A stretch of DNA of 48,291 nucleotides from Chloroflexota bacterium (GCA_018004935.1 JAGNBF010000057.1:1-48291), one strand, 5' to 3'; numbered from the stretch's first letter, positions 17,009 through 27,195 are shown. The notes: generated by a model from the sequence alone, not told the origin. Program-made: numbers and translations.

Positions 17009-20000
17009 ATGGAAACGGAGTTAAACGTTCTACTGGTGACGTCGTTAATCGATCAGGAGACGCTGGTGGCTCATCATCTATCGGCGGATTTGGCCGAGCC
17101 GGTGCGACAGGTGGACACGGCCATCGCTCTGCAAATGGCACTGGCGGAAGGACGGTGGCTGTTGCTCATTGCCGATGCACAGACGCCAGAACTGGCAGCG
17201 ACGACCGTGCTGAAAATGGCACACGACCATGATCCCGATTTGCCGGTTATCGTTCTTGACGCTCAACCCCAGGTATTTACGGCCGTAACCCTGTTGCAAG
17301 CTGGTGCCAGCGACTACTTGCCCCAAAGTGAACTGGCGCGATTGGGCGCGGCCGCACGGCAGGCCATCACCACCGCCCAGGTCAGAGCTGCCACCCGGCA
17401 ACAGCAAATAGAGGCGGCCGTGCAGCAGCACCGGCAGCAAACACGTGATCTGTTGGCGGCCATGCACGACCTGGTGGTGGTAGTGGATGGCAACGGCCGT
17501 CTCCAGGAGATCATCCCCACCGACCCTGAAAAACTCTATGTGCCGCCAGATGTGGCGCTGGGCAAAACCATCGTGGAGATTTTTCCGCCGGATAAGGCTG
17601 CCTTGTTCGACGAACAGCGGCAGCGTGTGCTGGCCACCCGTTCCATCGTGGAAATAGAGTATACGCTGCCCATGGGCGGCCGCGACACCTGGTTCCACGC
17701 CCGGCTGGCCCCCCTGCCGGACAACGCTGTCCTCTTTGTCATCCGGGACATCAACGCCCAAAAAGAGGCAGAAGCCACCATACAACATGAAAAGGCATTG
17801 TCTGATTCCTTAATCAACAACCTGCCGGGCGTCTTCTATCTGTTTGATGAGCAGGGAAAATTTTTGCGCTGGAACGAAAATTTTGAAAAGGTCAGCGGTT
17901 ATTCGGCGGCTGAATTCAGCCGCCTGCATCCACTCGACTTTTTTGAGGGTGCAGATAAAGAGTTGGTTCGGGAACGGATTGGCCTGGTTTTCCAGACCGG
18001 CCAATCCGATGCCGAAGCCAGTCTGGTCACAAAAGATGGCTGGCGTATTCCCCACTACTTCACCGGCGCACGCATCCAGTTCAACAATAGCCTCTGCCTC
18101 GTTGGCGTGGGCATAGACATCAGCGAACGCAAACAGGCCGAGAAATCCCTGTGGGAACTGAAACAGGCCATAGATGCTTCCGGCGACGCAATTTTCCTGA
18201 CGGACAAAGAGGGGATCATCACGGCCGTCAATGCCCAATTCACCCGGCTCTATGGCTACACCGCCGACGAAGTGGTGGGCCGCACCACGCCGCGCATCCT
18301 CAAAAGCGGCAAACAAGACCGAGCCCTTTATGAACAGTTCTGGCAGATGATTCTGGGCGGCGCGCTGTTTCGCGGCGAAGTGATCAATCGTGCCAGCGAC
18401 GGCCGTCTGGTCACCGTTGAAGAAACCGTCAACCCCTTTTTAGACGACGCGGGGAATATCACCGGCTTCCTGGCCATTCAGCGGGACGTAACCACGCAAA
18501 GAGAAACGGAACGCGCCCTGCAAGAAGCACGCGACCTGCTGGAAATGGCCCTCATCCAATCCCCGTCTGGCATCATCATCGCTAGCGTCCCGGATGTCAC
18601 CATTCGTATGGCCAACCCGGCCGCTTTCCTGATTCGCGGTGGGGACCAAAAGTTGCTCACCGGCATTGAGGTAAGCCAACACGCCCGGCGCTGGCAAACG
18701 TTCCGCCCCGATGGTTCCCCCTATCCCTCAGAGGAACTGCCTCTTTCGCGGGCGGTATTGCGGGGTGAACAGGTACACGACGAGCAGATCATCATCCGCG
18801 ATGAGGCGGGGGTAGACCATTGGGTCAGCGCTAATGCTGCCCCCATCCGCAACAACCAGGGAGAAATTTCCGCCGGTATCGTCATCTTCCACGATATTAG
18901 CGAACGTAAACTGGCCGAAGATGAACTGCGTCTACAAGGGGCGGCGCTGGCGGCCGCGGCCAACGCCATCGTCATTACCGGCATAGATGGGGCCATCCAA
19001 TGGGCCAACCCGGCCCACACCCGGCTGACCGGCTATGAACTGGATGAGGTGATCGGTAAAAGTACACGCATCCTCAGATCAGGCGTCCAGCCAGCTTCTT
19101 TTTACAAAACGTTGTGGGACACCATTCTGGCGGGCCAGGTATGGCATGGGGAACTGGTGAACCGGCGCAAGGACGGCACGCTTTACACCGAGGAACAGAC
19201 GATCACGCCCGTGTGCAACGAGCGGGGGCAAATTACCTATTTTATCGCCATCAAACAAGATGTGACGGCGCGTAAACAGGCCGAAGAAGCCCGGCAACGC
19301 CAACTGGCCGAGCTACAGGCCAGCCGCCGCGAAACCGATTTTCTGGCTAATCTGCTGGAACAATCCTCACAGCCATTGGGGGTTGGCTTCCCTGACGGCC
19401 GTTTAGGCATGGTGAACACCGCCTTTTGCCGACTGGTGGGCTACAGCAAAGAAGAACTGCAACAAATAGATTGGAACCGGACGCTGACGGCACTGGCTTG
19501 GTATGAAAGCGAAACGCGCTATTTACAACAGTTAGAGCAGGATGATCAGCCGGTGCGTTATGAGAAGGAGTACATTCACAAAGATGGCCGGGTTATTCCC
19601 GTGGAGTTATTTGTTCACCTGATGCGTGATCAAACGGGTGAAATTGCCTATTACTACGCCTTTGTCACCGACATCACCCAGCGTAAACAACATCAGCGGG
19701 AGCAAGAGGCGATTATCGCCGTCAGTACGGCGCTACGTACGGCCCTGACCCGCGCCCAAATGCTACCGGTCATTTTAGACCATCTGGATATGTTGCTCCA
19801 GGCAGAAGGAACGGCGCTTGTCATCATCGATCAGGTCAGCGGCGATACGATTGTTGAGGCGGCACATGGCACATTTGCCACCATAGTCCATACGCGCCGC
19901 AAAGCCAGTGACGGTATGTCATACCGGGTGATTGCTACCGGCCAGCCTTTTGTCACCGCCAATATTCACCGGGAAGAGGGGATAGCTCGGCCGGAACTAT

Positions 20001-21649
20001 TCCGGCAGGTGCGGGCTGTCGCCTGTGTGCCTTTGTTAACTCAAGAGCAGGTCATTGGTGCTATCTGGTTAGGGCGACAGGCTGAAATTACGTCTGGCGA
20101 GATGCGGCTATTAACGGCCGTGGCCAACATGGCCGCCAATGCCATCCAGCGCACTACCCTGTATGAACAAACGCGCAAACAGGCAGAGCAAATCAGCCAG
20201 ATTATGCAGAGCGTCCCTGATGGTGTATTGCTGCTGGATGCCCATTACCGGATTTTGCTGGCCAACCCCCCGGCGCGGGAGTACCTGACACTGTTGGCTG
20301 GGGCACGGGTGGGCGACACGCTTTTCCACCTGGCCGATTGCCCGCTTTCCCAACTGCTCACCTCCCCGCCCACCGGTCATTGGCATGAGTTGACCACACA
20401 TGACCGAGTGTTTGAAGCCATTGCCCGGCCGCTGGCAAATGGGGCTGCGCCGGCCGGGTGGGTGTTGGTGCTGCGCGATGTCACTGAACGGCGGCTGGTG
20501 CAGCGCCAGCTCCATGAGCAGGAGCGTCTGGCAGCTATCGGCCAGTTGGCCGCCGGTATCGCCCACGATTTTAACAATTTGCTGGCGGTGATCTCCCTGC
20601 ATACCGAATTGGTGACGCGCTCTGCCCAGTTGGATGAGCGAAACCGGGAGCGGTTGGCGACCATTATACAGCAGGTGGCCCATGCCGCTCATATGGTGCG
20701 CCAGATTTTGGATTTTAGTCGCCGTTCTCACATTGAGCGCAAGCCGCTTGATCTGGTACTACTGTTAACCAAACAGGCCGAACTATTGCAGCGTACCTTA
20801 CCGGAAAACATCGCTGTTGTCTGCCATTGCCAGCTGGATGAATTGCTGGTGCAGGCTGACGCCACTCGTCTGCAGCAGGTGGTGATGAACCTGGCGGTGA
20901 ATGCCCGCGATGCCTTGCCCCAGGGGGGTCGCCTGACGTTAGAACTAAGCCGGTTGACGCTGCGGCCGCGCCAGGAGTCGCCGGTAGCTGGTATGCGTCC
21001 CGGTCGTTGGGCGCAGTTGCGAGCGATGGATACAGGCAAAGGCATTCCGGCTGACCATGTAAACCGTATCTTCGAACCATTTTTTACGACCAAAGCGCCG
21101 GGCGAAGGGACGGGGTTGGGGCTGGCACAGGTATATGGTATTGTGGCGCAGCATGATGGTCACATCACGGTGAACAGTCAGGTGGGGGCGGGCGCTACGT
21201 TTACCATTTATTTGCCGGAATTGCAGGTCGCGGCTGTGCCCCCATCCCCTGACCATATCGCTCTGACCCGGCCATTAGGCCAGGGGCAGGTGGTGCTGGT
21301 GATAGAAGACAACGAAACATTGCGCACCTCGTTAGGGGATCATTTGCGGCTCTGGAATTATCAGGTGTTAGAGGCGGCTGATGGCCATGAGGGGTTGGCG
21401 ATACTGGCGGACCAGGGCCGCCAGGTATCCTTGATCCTCAGTGATGTGGTAATGCCCCGGCTGGGTGGTGTGGAACTATTTACAGCGTTGCAGCAGGACG
21501 GCCATACCATTCCTCTGATCTTGATGAGCGGCCATTCATTAGACGAGGCCAAAGTAGCGACCTTGCAGCGCCAGGGGCTGCGTGGCTGGCTGCCCAAACC
21601 GCTGGACATAGACCGCCTGGCCCAGTTGGTCGCGGCCGCTGTCAGTTAG
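17009..21649 (+). CDS. Hybrid histidine kinase with receiver-like head, seven PAS, GAF and C-terminal receiver
   Basis: 1546 residues. GGAG lies upstream of the ATG. Residues 1-125 resemble a receiver, but the acceptor region reads [10 protein letters not shown], so phosphorylation there is doubtful. PAS domains lie at about 145-255, 263-375, 380-500, 505-640, 640-760, 772-900 and 1055-1170; a GAF domain lies at about 900-1055. The dimerisation helix has the H-box [18 protein letters not shown] with His1186. The ATPase has [14 protein letters not shown] (N box), [11 protein letters not shown] (G1), [20 protein letters not shown] (F/G2). The C-terminal receiver has Asp1479 in [13 protein letters not shown] and the Lys of LPKPLD. 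No membrane segment, so it is a cytosolic sensor, probably of redox, gas or ligand through PAS/GAF. It is divergent from the multiheme cytochrome gene, whose function it might control (inference). Confidence 0.93.
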   Translation: METELNVLLVTSLIDQETLVAHHLSADLAEPVRQVDTAIALQMALAEGRWLLLIADAQTPELAATTVLKMAHDHDPDLPVIVLDAQPQVFTAVTLLQAGASDYLPQSELARLGAAARQAITTAQVRAATRQQQIEAAVQQHRQQTRDLLAAMHDLVVVVDGNGRLQEIIPTDPEKLYVPPDVALGKTIVEIFPPDKAALFDEQRQRVLATRSIVEIEYTLPMGGRDTWFHARLAPLPDNAVLFVIRDINAQKEAEATIQHEKALSDSLINNLPGVFYLFDEQGKFLRWNENFEKVSGYSAAEFSRLHPLDFFEGADKELVRERIGLVFQTGQSDAEASLVTKDGWRIPHYFTGARIQFNNSLCLVGVGIDISERKQAEKSLWELKQAIDASGDAIFLTDKEGIITAVNAQFTRLYGYTADEVVGRTTPRILKSGKQDRALYEQFWQMILGGALFRGEVINRASDGRLVTVEETVNPFLDDAGNITGFLAIQRDVTTQRETERALQEARDLLEMALIQSPSGIIIASVPDVTIRMANPAAFLIRGGDQKLLTGIEVSQHARRWQTFRPDGSPYPSEELPLSRAVLRGEQVHDEQIIIRDEAGVDHWVSANAAPIRNNQGEISAGIVIFHDISERKLAEDELRLQGAALAAAANAIVITGIDGAIQWANPAHTRLTGYELDEVIGKSTRILRSGVQPASFYKTLWDTILAGQVWHGELVNRRKDGTLYTEEQTITPVCNERGQITYFIAIKQDVTARKQAEEARQRQLAELQASRRETDFLANLLEQSSQPLGVGFPDGRLGMVNTAFCRLVGYSKEELQQIDWNRTLTALAWYESETRYLQQLEQDDQPVRYEKEYIHKDGRVIPVELFVHLMRDQTGEIAYYYAFVTDITQRKQHQREQEAIIAVSTALRTALTRAQMLPVILDHLDMLLQAEGTALVIIDQVSGDTIVEAAHGTFATIVHTRRKASDGMSYRVIATGQPFVTANIHREEGIARPELFRQVRAVACVPLLTQEQVIGAIWLGRQAEITSGEMRLLTAVANMAANAIQRTTLYEQTRKQAEQISQIMQSVPDGVLLLDAHYRILLANPPAREYLTLLAGARVGDTLFHLADCPLSQLLTSPPTGHWHELTTHDRVFEAIARPLANGAAPAGWVLVLRDVTERRLVQRQLHEQERLAAIGQLAAGIAHDFNNLLAVISLHTELVTRSAQLDERNRERLATIIQQVAHAAHMVRQILDFSRRSHIERKPLDLVLLLTKQAELLQRTLPENIAVVCHCQLDELLVQADATRLQQVVMNLAVNARDALPQGGRLTLELSRLTLRPRQESPVAGMRPGRWAQLRAMDTGKGIPADHVNRIFEPFFTTKAPGEGTGLGLAQVYGIVAQHDGHITVNSQVGAGATFTIYLPELQVAAVPPSPDHIALTRPLGQGQVVLVIEDNETLRTSLGDHLRLWNYQVLEAADGHEGLAILADQGRQVSLILSDVVMPRLGGVELFTALQQDGHTIPLILMSGHSLDEAKVATLQRQGLRGWLPKPLDIDRLAQLVAAAVS

Positions 21650-21699
21650 ACAGGGTAGTTTTGCGTAACAACCGGCCAGGCTTGCAGCGGGATGGGCGC

Positions 21700-22160
21700 T
21701 TACATACCGCTTGACGCCACCGTTTCACGTTCCATTTCGATTGCTCTGGGGAAAAGAATGTTGTTCTCCAGGTGGACATGCTTCTTGGTGACGGCTTCGA
21801 ACTCTTGCAGTAGCACGTACAGCGTGCGGTAAGTGGGGCAGGCATCGGCGGGCGGCGTGTAGTTATCGCTGAGTGCAGCTATTTGGCCTGTGGGTATATT
21901 TGTGCCAATCCGTCCCCCGTCGCCTCGTGCTCTGCCTCCATTTTGGGAATCATCGCGGCCGCCGAGCCGAAGCGTGGCGCAACAGCCTGACTTTCCCCTG
22001 CTGTAGTATGTACCAACCGCTTGATGTAGGAAAAGAGCATTAGCTCCTCTTTTTGCATGTGCATTGCCAGTTCACCCTGGACGCCAGGCCACAAATTAGC
22101 GATCTTTATCGTTTCCGGATGCGCCTTGCCGTGGGCCTGCACAACGGTCACCAGGTAATG
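21700..22160 (-). pseudogene. Broken RIC-type (YtfE/ScdA) di-iron Fe-S repair gene
   Basis: Two frames together give a recognisable hemerythrin-like di-iron repair protein: TVVQAHGKAHPETIKIANLW, LAMHMQKEELMLFSYIKRL, FGSAAAMIPKMEAEHEATG, then in a second frame NYTPPADACPTYRTLY, LQEFEAVTKKHVHLENNILF and PRAIEMERE. The break is a 17-nt insertion flanked by CAAATA repeats near 21880-21900, which creates a stop and shifts the frame. The N-terminal ScdA_N (DUF1858) part and the first His-rich helix are missing, with a stop just before PHYLV. RIC proteins repair Fe-S clusters damaged by NO, and this genome carries a NirS-like gene, so loss of this copy suggests a redundant one elsewhere (inference). 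Confidence 0.8.
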
Positions 22161-22284
22161 AGGTTAAGCCCCAACTGAACTCTAAACTCAAGTTCTATAG
22201 ACTCAAGGCTTAATTCCAGATTTTTGGGGGAGAGGGGATATGTCTGAAGACCAGCTATTGGGTGTGCAGAATCATCCTATTCGG

Positions 22285-22701
22285 TCATTCAGCATAGGTT
22301 GGTTTTGCCATACCAATGGCAAAAGTTCCAGTTGCCTGGGCTATCAAGGTATCGTTGCTGTAAACCAGAGCCTCCAGAAAAGCGATTCGTTTACCTTTGT
22401 GAACGACGTTTGCCGCGCACCGCAGTTGACCAATCGTTACGGAGCGAAAGTAGGACATCTTTATTTCTACGGTTGTACAGAGTTCACCTCGATCCAGCAC
22501 AGAGACCAGGGCACCCCCCATACCCGTATCTGCCAGGGCATAGATGACTGCACCGTGGACGACTCCATTCGGGTTTAGAAACAGGGGGGTGATGTCAATG
22601 TGGCAAAGGCTCCGCCCCTGACGCCATTCAGAAAAATGAAGCCCCAGTAAGCTCCCAAATGGATTCGAGTAATCGTAGTACGCATGATTTGTATCAGCCA
22701 T
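22285..22701 (-). CDS. PaaI-family hotdog thioesterase
   Basis: 138 residues from ATG 22701; the frame runs to 22842, but the shorter product matches the family length. The hotdog core is clear: FLNPNGVVHGAVIYALADTG (the HG..Y.LaD catalytic helix of PaaI-like enzymes), CTTVEIKMSYFRSVTIG and AQATGTFAIG. Such enzymes hydrolyse aryl- or acyl-CoA thioesters in the cytosol. Its 5' part and upstream region exist as an 85% identical copy at 16573-16732. No ribosome-binding site is obvious. It is divergent from the CrtI-like gene 193 nt away. Substrate unknown. Confidence 0.88.
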   Translation of the reverse strand: MADTNHAYYDYSNPFGSLLGLHFSEWRQGRSLCHIDITPLFLNPNGVVHGAVIYALADTGMGGALVSVLDRGELCTTVEIKMSYFRSVTIGQLRCAANVVHKGKRIAFLEALVYSNDTLIAQATGTFAIGMAKPTYAE

Positions 22702-22782
22702 GAACGGATTTTGAGTATAGCGGTTGTCAAAGGCAAAACTATCACTCTTGGGCAACACCAGGGATGAGAAAAGAATGATTTT
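22623..22782 (-). repeat. Parent copy of the 160-bp duplication
   Basis: This segment covers the first 26 codons of the thioesterase and 81 nt upstream. It matches 16573-16732 without gaps at 136 of 160 positions. Confidence 0.8.
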
Positions 22783-22893
22783 GGTGCGACGTAGAAGCAG
22801 GTTAAATAAAGACACCTTATCTTCTGCTGTACGTAGTACCACTGTGAGTGTTATACAATTCGGCCAACATACAAACCAAACAAGGAGAACTCC

Positions 22894-24345
22894 ATGACAT
22901 CAATCAAGACAGTCGGGATTATTGGTGGAGGCGTATCGGGGCTGGCGGCGGGCGGATTGCTCTCACGTATGGGCATCAAGGTCAAACTATTCGAGGCAAA
23001 CGAGAAGATCGGCGGGTGTTGTTCGACGACGAACATCGGCGGATACACGTTCAACGACGGTGCATTATATCTCGCCCTGCCCAACATGCTGGATCGCGTC
23101 TTTGCGAAGGTCGGGCTGGATCGCCCGTCCGTTTTACCGCTGAAGAAAATCACCGCGCCGCAGACGACGGTTCTGCCCAACGGCGATAAGGTCACGTTTG
23201 GTGACGGCTTGCGTGTGACCGTCGAAAAGAAAAACGGCAGAGTAAACGAAGCCGTCCTGAAAAAAGAATTAGATGGCATGATGAAACGATGGGGGCCAGC
23301 TCTGCGCCTGCTCACCGAAGACATTCTCGTTCATCCGCTTTCATTTTCGCGCTTTCTCATCAAGGGGTGGAAGCATTTGCCCAAATTCGGCGGGACGGTG
23401 GCGGACGAATTGAGGCGGCTCTTCAGTGATGACTCGGTGCGTGCCGCTATGTCCGGCGTTCTACTTTATACAGGACTGCCCCCGGAAAAACAGCCAGCCA
23501 TTGCGGTGCTGGGTCTGGTGACCCTCTTCAGCGACGGCTTTCATCTGCCCGAAGGCGGCATGGGCAAAGTTCCAGAGGCACTCAGCCGCGCTATGCTCGC
23601 GCACGGCGGGGAAATCCATTTAAATACAAGGGTGGATAAGATCGTTGTCAGGGAAGGGCGCGTGCGCGGGTTAGAAATTCGCGGTCAGGGGGTGGTTGAA
23701 GTGGACGCGGTCCTTTCGACTGTCAGTGGGATGTTAACTTTTGGCTCATTGCTGGACGATGCCGACTCGCCGCGCAGGTTGAAACGCATGGCGCAGGAAG
23801 CAAAGTTATCGCACAGCGCGTTTTCGGTTCAACTTGGTTTGAAAAACAGGATAGACGCACCCAGCCATTCGCATTGTTTCCTGCCGCCGATGGAACAGCA
23901 AGGCGACGTGTTTACCCCCTGTGACAACGGCGTCAAGTGGCTGGTGTACGATGCGCCAACGGTGACACTCCCCGAACTCGCGCCTGCCGGTGGGAGCGTG
24001 ATCGAAATGTATCCGCCTGTACGGCGCGATTTTCCCCTTGAGGATTGGAGCGAGGCGAGAAAGGAAGCCGTTCTCGAAAAAGCGGTGGCAGCCCTCTCAC
24101 ACGTTCACAAATTGGATATCGCCGTCAAACGCATCGTCAGCCCAATGGATTTCAGGAACAATCTGAACTTGTATCGCGGGGCGGTGTACGGGTTGTCGCC
24201 GCAGGTTGCGCCGTGGAATCACTTCCCGCATCGTACCCCCATTCGAGGTTTGTACCAGACTGGACAGACTACCTATCCGGGCTACAGTGTGGGGCGAGCC
24301 GCCACGTCGGGCATCCTGGCGGCAGAAGCACTCATGGTTGAATGA
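22894..24345 (+). CDS. CrtI-type FAD-dependent phytoene desaturase-like oxidoreductase
   Basis: 483 residues; AAGGAG 7 nt before the ATG. N-terminal Rossmann motif VGIIGGGVSGLAAGGLLSRM with the acidic FEANEKIGG second strand binds the FAD ADP moiety. The centre has LPEGGMGKVPEALSRAM and GEIHLNTRVDKIVV (substrate-domain return to the FAD domain). The C-terminus has GLYQTGQTTYPGYSVGRAATSG, the carotenoid-desaturase end motif. CrtI relatives desaturate or isomerise carotenoids or saturate retinol; without carotenoid genes next to it the substrate is open. It contains no GCGGCCGC site, unlike most genes of the window, which fits later acquisition. Confidence 0.88.
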   Translation: MTSIKTVGIIGGGVSGLAAGGLLSRMGIKVKLFEANEKIGGCCSTTNIGGYTFNDGALYLALPNMLDRVFAKVGLDRPSVLPLKKITAPQTTVLPNGDKVTFGDGLRVTVEKKNGRVNEAVLKKELDGMMKRWGPALRLLTEDILVHPLSFSRFLIKGWKHLPKFGGTVADELRRLFSDDSVRAAMSGVLLYTGLPPEKQPAIAVLGLVTLFSDGFHLPEGGMGKVPEALSRAMLAHGGEIHLNTRVDKIVVREGRVRGLEIRGQGVVEVDAVLSTVSGMLTFGSLLDDADSPRRLKRMAQEAKLSHSAFSVQLGLKNRIDAPSHSHCFLPPMEQQGDVFTPCDNGVKWLVYDAPTVTLPELAPAGGSVIEMYPPVRRDFPLEDWSEARKEAVLEKAVAALSHVHKLDIAVKRIVSPMDFRNNLNLYRGAVYGLSPQVAPWNHFPHRTPIRGLYQTGQTTYPGYSVGRAATSGILAAEALMVE

Positions 24346-24390
24346 GGCGTGGAGATATATTTTAGAGAGAAGTGGGTAATTGGGGAACGA

Positions 24391-24783
24391 TCACCCATCA
24401 AAACCCACAATCGCAATCTTGTTGGGGTTGGAAGCATCAACCTTTACATCTAACTCACGCCCAACCCTAAACGGGTTTGAAAGGCCTGAGGTGGGGACGG
24501 CGCGTGTGGTTTTTACAGAATAAGCCGGGCCATTGGGGGGCTGAATTTCCAACACAAGCGCAATTTCTTGAAGTTGGTGAGTATTGCCCTTAGACCCAAA
24601 AAAACTTCCGGTGGGTTGAGCCTGAAGCACTTTGGCACGTACCGCGATCCCTGTCTGAAGCAATTTCTTTTGACCGGGCAACATCCCTCTCCCACGCAAT
24701 TCCTTATAGACGGTGAAATACAAAACCACGCCAACGAGAATGACCAACCCGACGATTTGAAGAATTGAAGGTCCGTTTTCCAT
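24391..24783 (-). CDS. DUF3592-like single-pass membrane protein
   Basis: 130 residues; GGAGCG 5 nt before the ATG. One N-terminal membrane helix (ILQIVGLVILVGVVLYFTVY) precedes a small beta domain: TGIAVRAKVLQAQPTGSFF, LVLEIQPPNGPAYSVKTTRA and VGRELDVKVDASNPNKIAI, the pattern of DUF3592/YdbS-like soluble domains, where a hydrophobic ligand or polypeptide may bind. The gene is convergent with the CrtI-like gene (45 nt between stops). Function unknown. Confidence 0.7.
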   Translation of the reverse strand: MENGPSILQIVGLVILVGVVLYFTVYKELRGRGMLPGQKKLLQTGIAVRAKVLQAQPTGSFFGSKGNTHQLQEIALVLEIQPPNGPAYSVKTTRAVPTSGLSNPFRVGRELDVKVDASNPNKIAIVGFDG

Positions 24784-24885
24784 GTTTCGCTCCTGAATAT
24801 TTTCTGCGGGATACCCCGTGAGTCATTGCATAATTCTCAACTTTCCAGTTTTCAAACTTCGGTAGTCTGGCGGCTTATGGACAAG

Positions 24886-24993
24886 TCAGGTCAAAAAATG
24901 ATCGGCCAGGGCCACGGCCGCGAAACGCCCGTGCCGTTCACCCGTGCTCAGGCGTTCCAGGACAAAATGGGGTATCAGATTAAACGACACCAT
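24886..24993 (-). pseudogene. Possible N-terminal remnant of an adenylate cyclase/ATPase gene
   Basis: A 35-residue ORF reads SFNLIPHFVLERLSTGERHG then RFAAVALADHFLT. It closely resembles the opening of Chloroflexota class III cyclase-TPR proteins (IP.FVL.RLA.GE..GRF.AA.LF.DI.GFT). The frame then stops before the catalytic Asp motif. I read it as the scar of a deleted gene; the family call is from memory. Confidence 0.4.
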
Positions 24994-25015
24994 AGCCTCT
25001 CCAGGCAGACCAGCA

Positions 25016-25855
25016 TCAGGCGAACACGACCAGCAGTCCTGCAAGAAAGGCTGGGGCTACCACTGCACAATGGTCGTAGTGAGGGATCGTCTGGTAGGTC
25101 AACTGGAAACCGGCATAGTGTCGGTTCTCCAAAGCCGACAAGAAACGTTCCAGAAACGGCCGTTCATACTCATTCAACTCCGGTTCACCATACGCCAGGT
25201 ACAGGCGGATTGCCAGGCTTTCGTGTTGCGTCGCATATTGCTGTTCGTAGTCGAGGATCGCCCCATTACCGTGCGGCAGATCAGGACTCACGACCACATA
25301 ACGCTGGAACAGATGCGGCCGCTGGAACAGCGCATACAGAGCAAACTCACCACCCCATGAGAACCCCATGAGGGTTCTGTCGGCCGCATCAACCCGATAC
25401 TCAGTTTCGATCCAGGGCAGTAATTCCTGCTGGATAAATTGTAGGAATTGGGGGGCATTGCCCGAAGCCACGGGATCAGAAACGGGAAAAACATCCTGGA
25501 TAAAACCTTCCGCCCCCTGGTCTCTCACCAGCAGGAAATCCCGCATCCGCAGGTGCATCACTTGCGCGTAGGCTTCCGCCAGGGAACCAGTGACCGGATA
25601 CCCAATACCGACGATGACCGCATCGGGAAATGGACGACAAAAAGGAACACGAATATTCAATGTCCGCACCATTTCGACCACCATCCCAAAGTACATGTTG
25701 GCGTCCAGTACATAAATTACCGGATAGGTTTTGTCTGGGTTTTCGGCATAATGGAACGGCAGGGCGATGGAGATCTGATATTCCTGATTGACTGCTGTGG
25801 AATGAAACGTTCTCACTTCGGTTCCGGGAATGGTTGCAAGGGGAAAGTTGTTCAC
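25016..25855 (-). CDS. IroE/esterase-D-like alpha/beta hydrolase (paralogue 1)
   Basis: 279 residues from a GTG at 25855, which has AGGAG 7 nt upstream; the open frame extends to 25888 but lacks a site there. Features: QEYQISIALPFHYAENPDKT and YPVIYVLDANMYFG (esterase core strands), PDAVIVGIGYP, GFSWGGEFALYALF with the nucleophile Ser in GFSWGG, and PHYDHCAVV as the likely catalytic His. This is the esterase superfamily of siderophore esterases and S-formylglutathione hydrolase-like proteins. It is about 35-40% similar by eye to the product of 26317-27195, with a DCC-family gene between them. No signal peptide. Substrate unknown. Confidence 0.86.
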   Translation of the reverse strand: MNNFPLATIPGTEVRTFHSTAVNQEYQISIALPFHYAENPDKTYPVIYVLDANMYFGMVVEMVRTLNIRVPFCRPFPDAVIVGIGYPVTGSLAEAYAQVMHLRMRDFLLVRDQGAEGFIQDVFPVSDPVASGNAPQFLQFIQQELLPWIETEYRVDAADRTLMGFSWGGEFALYALFQRPHLFQRYVVVSPDLPHGNGAILDYEQQYATQHESLAIRLYLAYGEPELNEYERPFLERFLSALENRHYAGFQLTYQTIPHYDHCAVVAPAFLAGLLVVFA

Positions 25856-25924
25856 GGAGTCACTCCTTTTGGGAAAAGACCAAATCATGGTTCGAGATAG
25901 TTTTGAATCAGAATTCTGAAGTAC

Positions 25925-26320
25925 TCAAGGGTATCGGCGAAGGGGTGTGATATCGGGGACGATGCGGCTTAACCGTCCCCGGTAGTGGGCGATAAGTTTA
26001 TCGAACGCATCAACCACCCGCGATAACCGAAGCGATTGGAGTAGGCGGCCAATCACTCGCAATCCGGGTAACTCGGCCAACAGCACCACGCCGCCGCCCG
26101 TATCGCCCGCAATGGGCGTTCCATCACGCAGGATGATCCACCACGATAGTTCGCGTTTGTCTTCTGGCACCGACGCGAGGAGCGTTGCCGCTTCCGGGTC
26201 TGCGAGCGGGAGCAGGGCCACCGCCTGTTGCGGGTCAAGTGTAGCGACGACACGCGCCGCCCAACGGCAAAAACGTCAGTTATCGGCATAGAGAAGCACG
26301 GGGCGGGGAAGTTCCATCAT
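25925..26320 (-). CDS. DCC-family thiol oxidoreductase with TGA at the first redox Cys (candidate selenoprotein or nonsense allele)
   Basis: The frame begins at ATG 26320, which overlaps the stop of the upstream esterase (ATGA), with AGGAGG just before it. It reads MMELPRPVLLYADN, TGA, RFCRWAARVVATLDPQQ and continues without further stops for 131 residues: ALLPLADPEAATLLASVPED, WWIILRDGTPIAGDTGGG and a final FDKLIAHYRGRLSRI. This is a full-length DUF393/DCC protein, whose active site is D..C..C; the TGA (26276-26278, codon 15) falls exactly on the first Cys, followed by RFC. The remaining sequence shows no decay. Either TGA encodes selenocysteine (UxxC) or a Cys codon mutated to a stop. Without recoding, translation could restart at GTG/ATG downstream only without the redox motif. 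Confidence 0.7.
26246..26261 (-). promoter_or_regulatory. Hairpin downstream of the TGA, candidate bacterial SECIS
   Basis: In the mRNA, GGCGGC (15-20 nt after TGA) pairs with GUCGUC (25-30 nt) in six pairs including two G-U, with the 4-nt loop GCGU beginning at +21. Spacing and a G in the loop's first position fit the loose bacterial SECIS rules. The stem is GC-rich and could arise by chance; an alternative UGCCG/CGGCG hairpin at +7 overlaps it. Confidence 0.3.
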
Positions 26321-27195
26321 TCCTCCTCATCTCTCTTTTCAAGCACCCATTTCAAACCAGCCTGAAAACCGGGCGCAAGGACTTCGCAGTGATTTTCGTT
26401 GGCGAAAATCTGTTTGGCTAACGTCAGCCCCTTGTATTTGCGGCTTTCAAGGACGGCCCCAAACCGGACCGTGTCAGATACAGAAACGTTGTTGGTGTTG
26501 TCGGCAGGTTCCTCGAGTTCACCTATCCAAAGATGAACCCTTGCGGCCAGTTCCTTGTGTTCCTGAGCGAACTGGGCTTCCTGTTTGAATACGAACTTTT
26601 CGCCATACCCCAGGGCCGGACTGCCAATGATGTAGCTTTCGAACAAGCCCGGCTCGGCAAACAGGGCGAATGTTGCGAACAGGCCGCCGAGCGAATGCCC
26701 GACCAGAACGCGCCGATTTGGGTCGGCGCTGAACTCGCCTTCAAGAGTCGGAATCAGTTCTTGCTTGATAAATTGCAGAAACTGCGGCGCGCCGCCTGTC
26801 ACGACGCGGCGCTGGAGCCATTCACCGGTTTCCTTCTCTTCACTCTCGACGCGCACCGGGGTAAAGTCGGACTCTCGCCAGGCTATCGAATCCTGCCATG
26901 CTTTTTGTGGAACGCTTTGTTCCTTGTAACCGATGCCAACAATGATGGCGTCAGTCGGTTTGCCGCACCAGGCCATCACACGCACCATGTCGGTGACGAG
27001 ACCAAAGTAATAATTGGCGTCGGTCAAATAAACCACCGGCCATTTCTTCAACGGCTTGTCAAAAGGCCAGGACGCGCCCGGCAATTCATAATACGCATAC
27101 GGAAGCGCGATGGAGATGCGGTATTGCCGTTTGGTGAATTTCGATTTCATCAAGCGGGTTTGGCTGGCAAGGATGGTTGCGGGTTTGTAAGGCAT
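26317..27195 (-). CDS. IroE/esterase-D-like alpha/beta hydrolase (paralogue 2)
   Basis: 292 residues from ATG 27195 with AGGAG 7 nt upstream. Features: KRQYRISIALPYAYYE, KWPVVYLTDANYYFGLVTDM, TDAIIVGIGY, RVLVGHSLGGLFATFALF with the nucleophile Ser in GHSLGG, and FANENHCEVLAPGF with the probable catalytic His. Same superfamily as the 25016-25855 product. Its stop overlaps the ATG of the DCC gene, so the two are translationally coupled; 28 nt separate it from the upstream hydrolase gene. Together the four genes look like one operon. Confidence 0.86.
   Translation of the reverse strand: MPYKPATILASQTRLMKSKFTKRQYRISIALPYAYYELPGASWPFDKPLKKWPVVYLTDANYYFGLVTDMVRVMAWCGKPTDAIIVGIGYKEQSVPQKAWQDSIAWRESDFTPVRVESEEKETGEWLQRRVVTGGAPQFLQFIKQELIPTLEGEFSADPNRRVLVGHSLGGLFATFALFAEPGLFESYIIGSPALGYGEKFVFKQEAQFAQEHKELAARVHLWIGELEEPADNTNNVSVSDTVRFGAVLESRKYKGLTLAKQIFANENHCEVLAPGFQAGLKWVLEKRDEEE

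Noticed and set aside
17078-17788. 236-residue minus-strand ORF in the kinase gene
   Set aside because: Antisense to the receiver-like and first PAS regions; no start site or domain.
22702-22842. 47-residue N-terminal extension of the thioesterase
   Set aside because: Not part of the PaaI-like fold; the duplicated copy has an in-frame TAA there; the shorter form has the family length.
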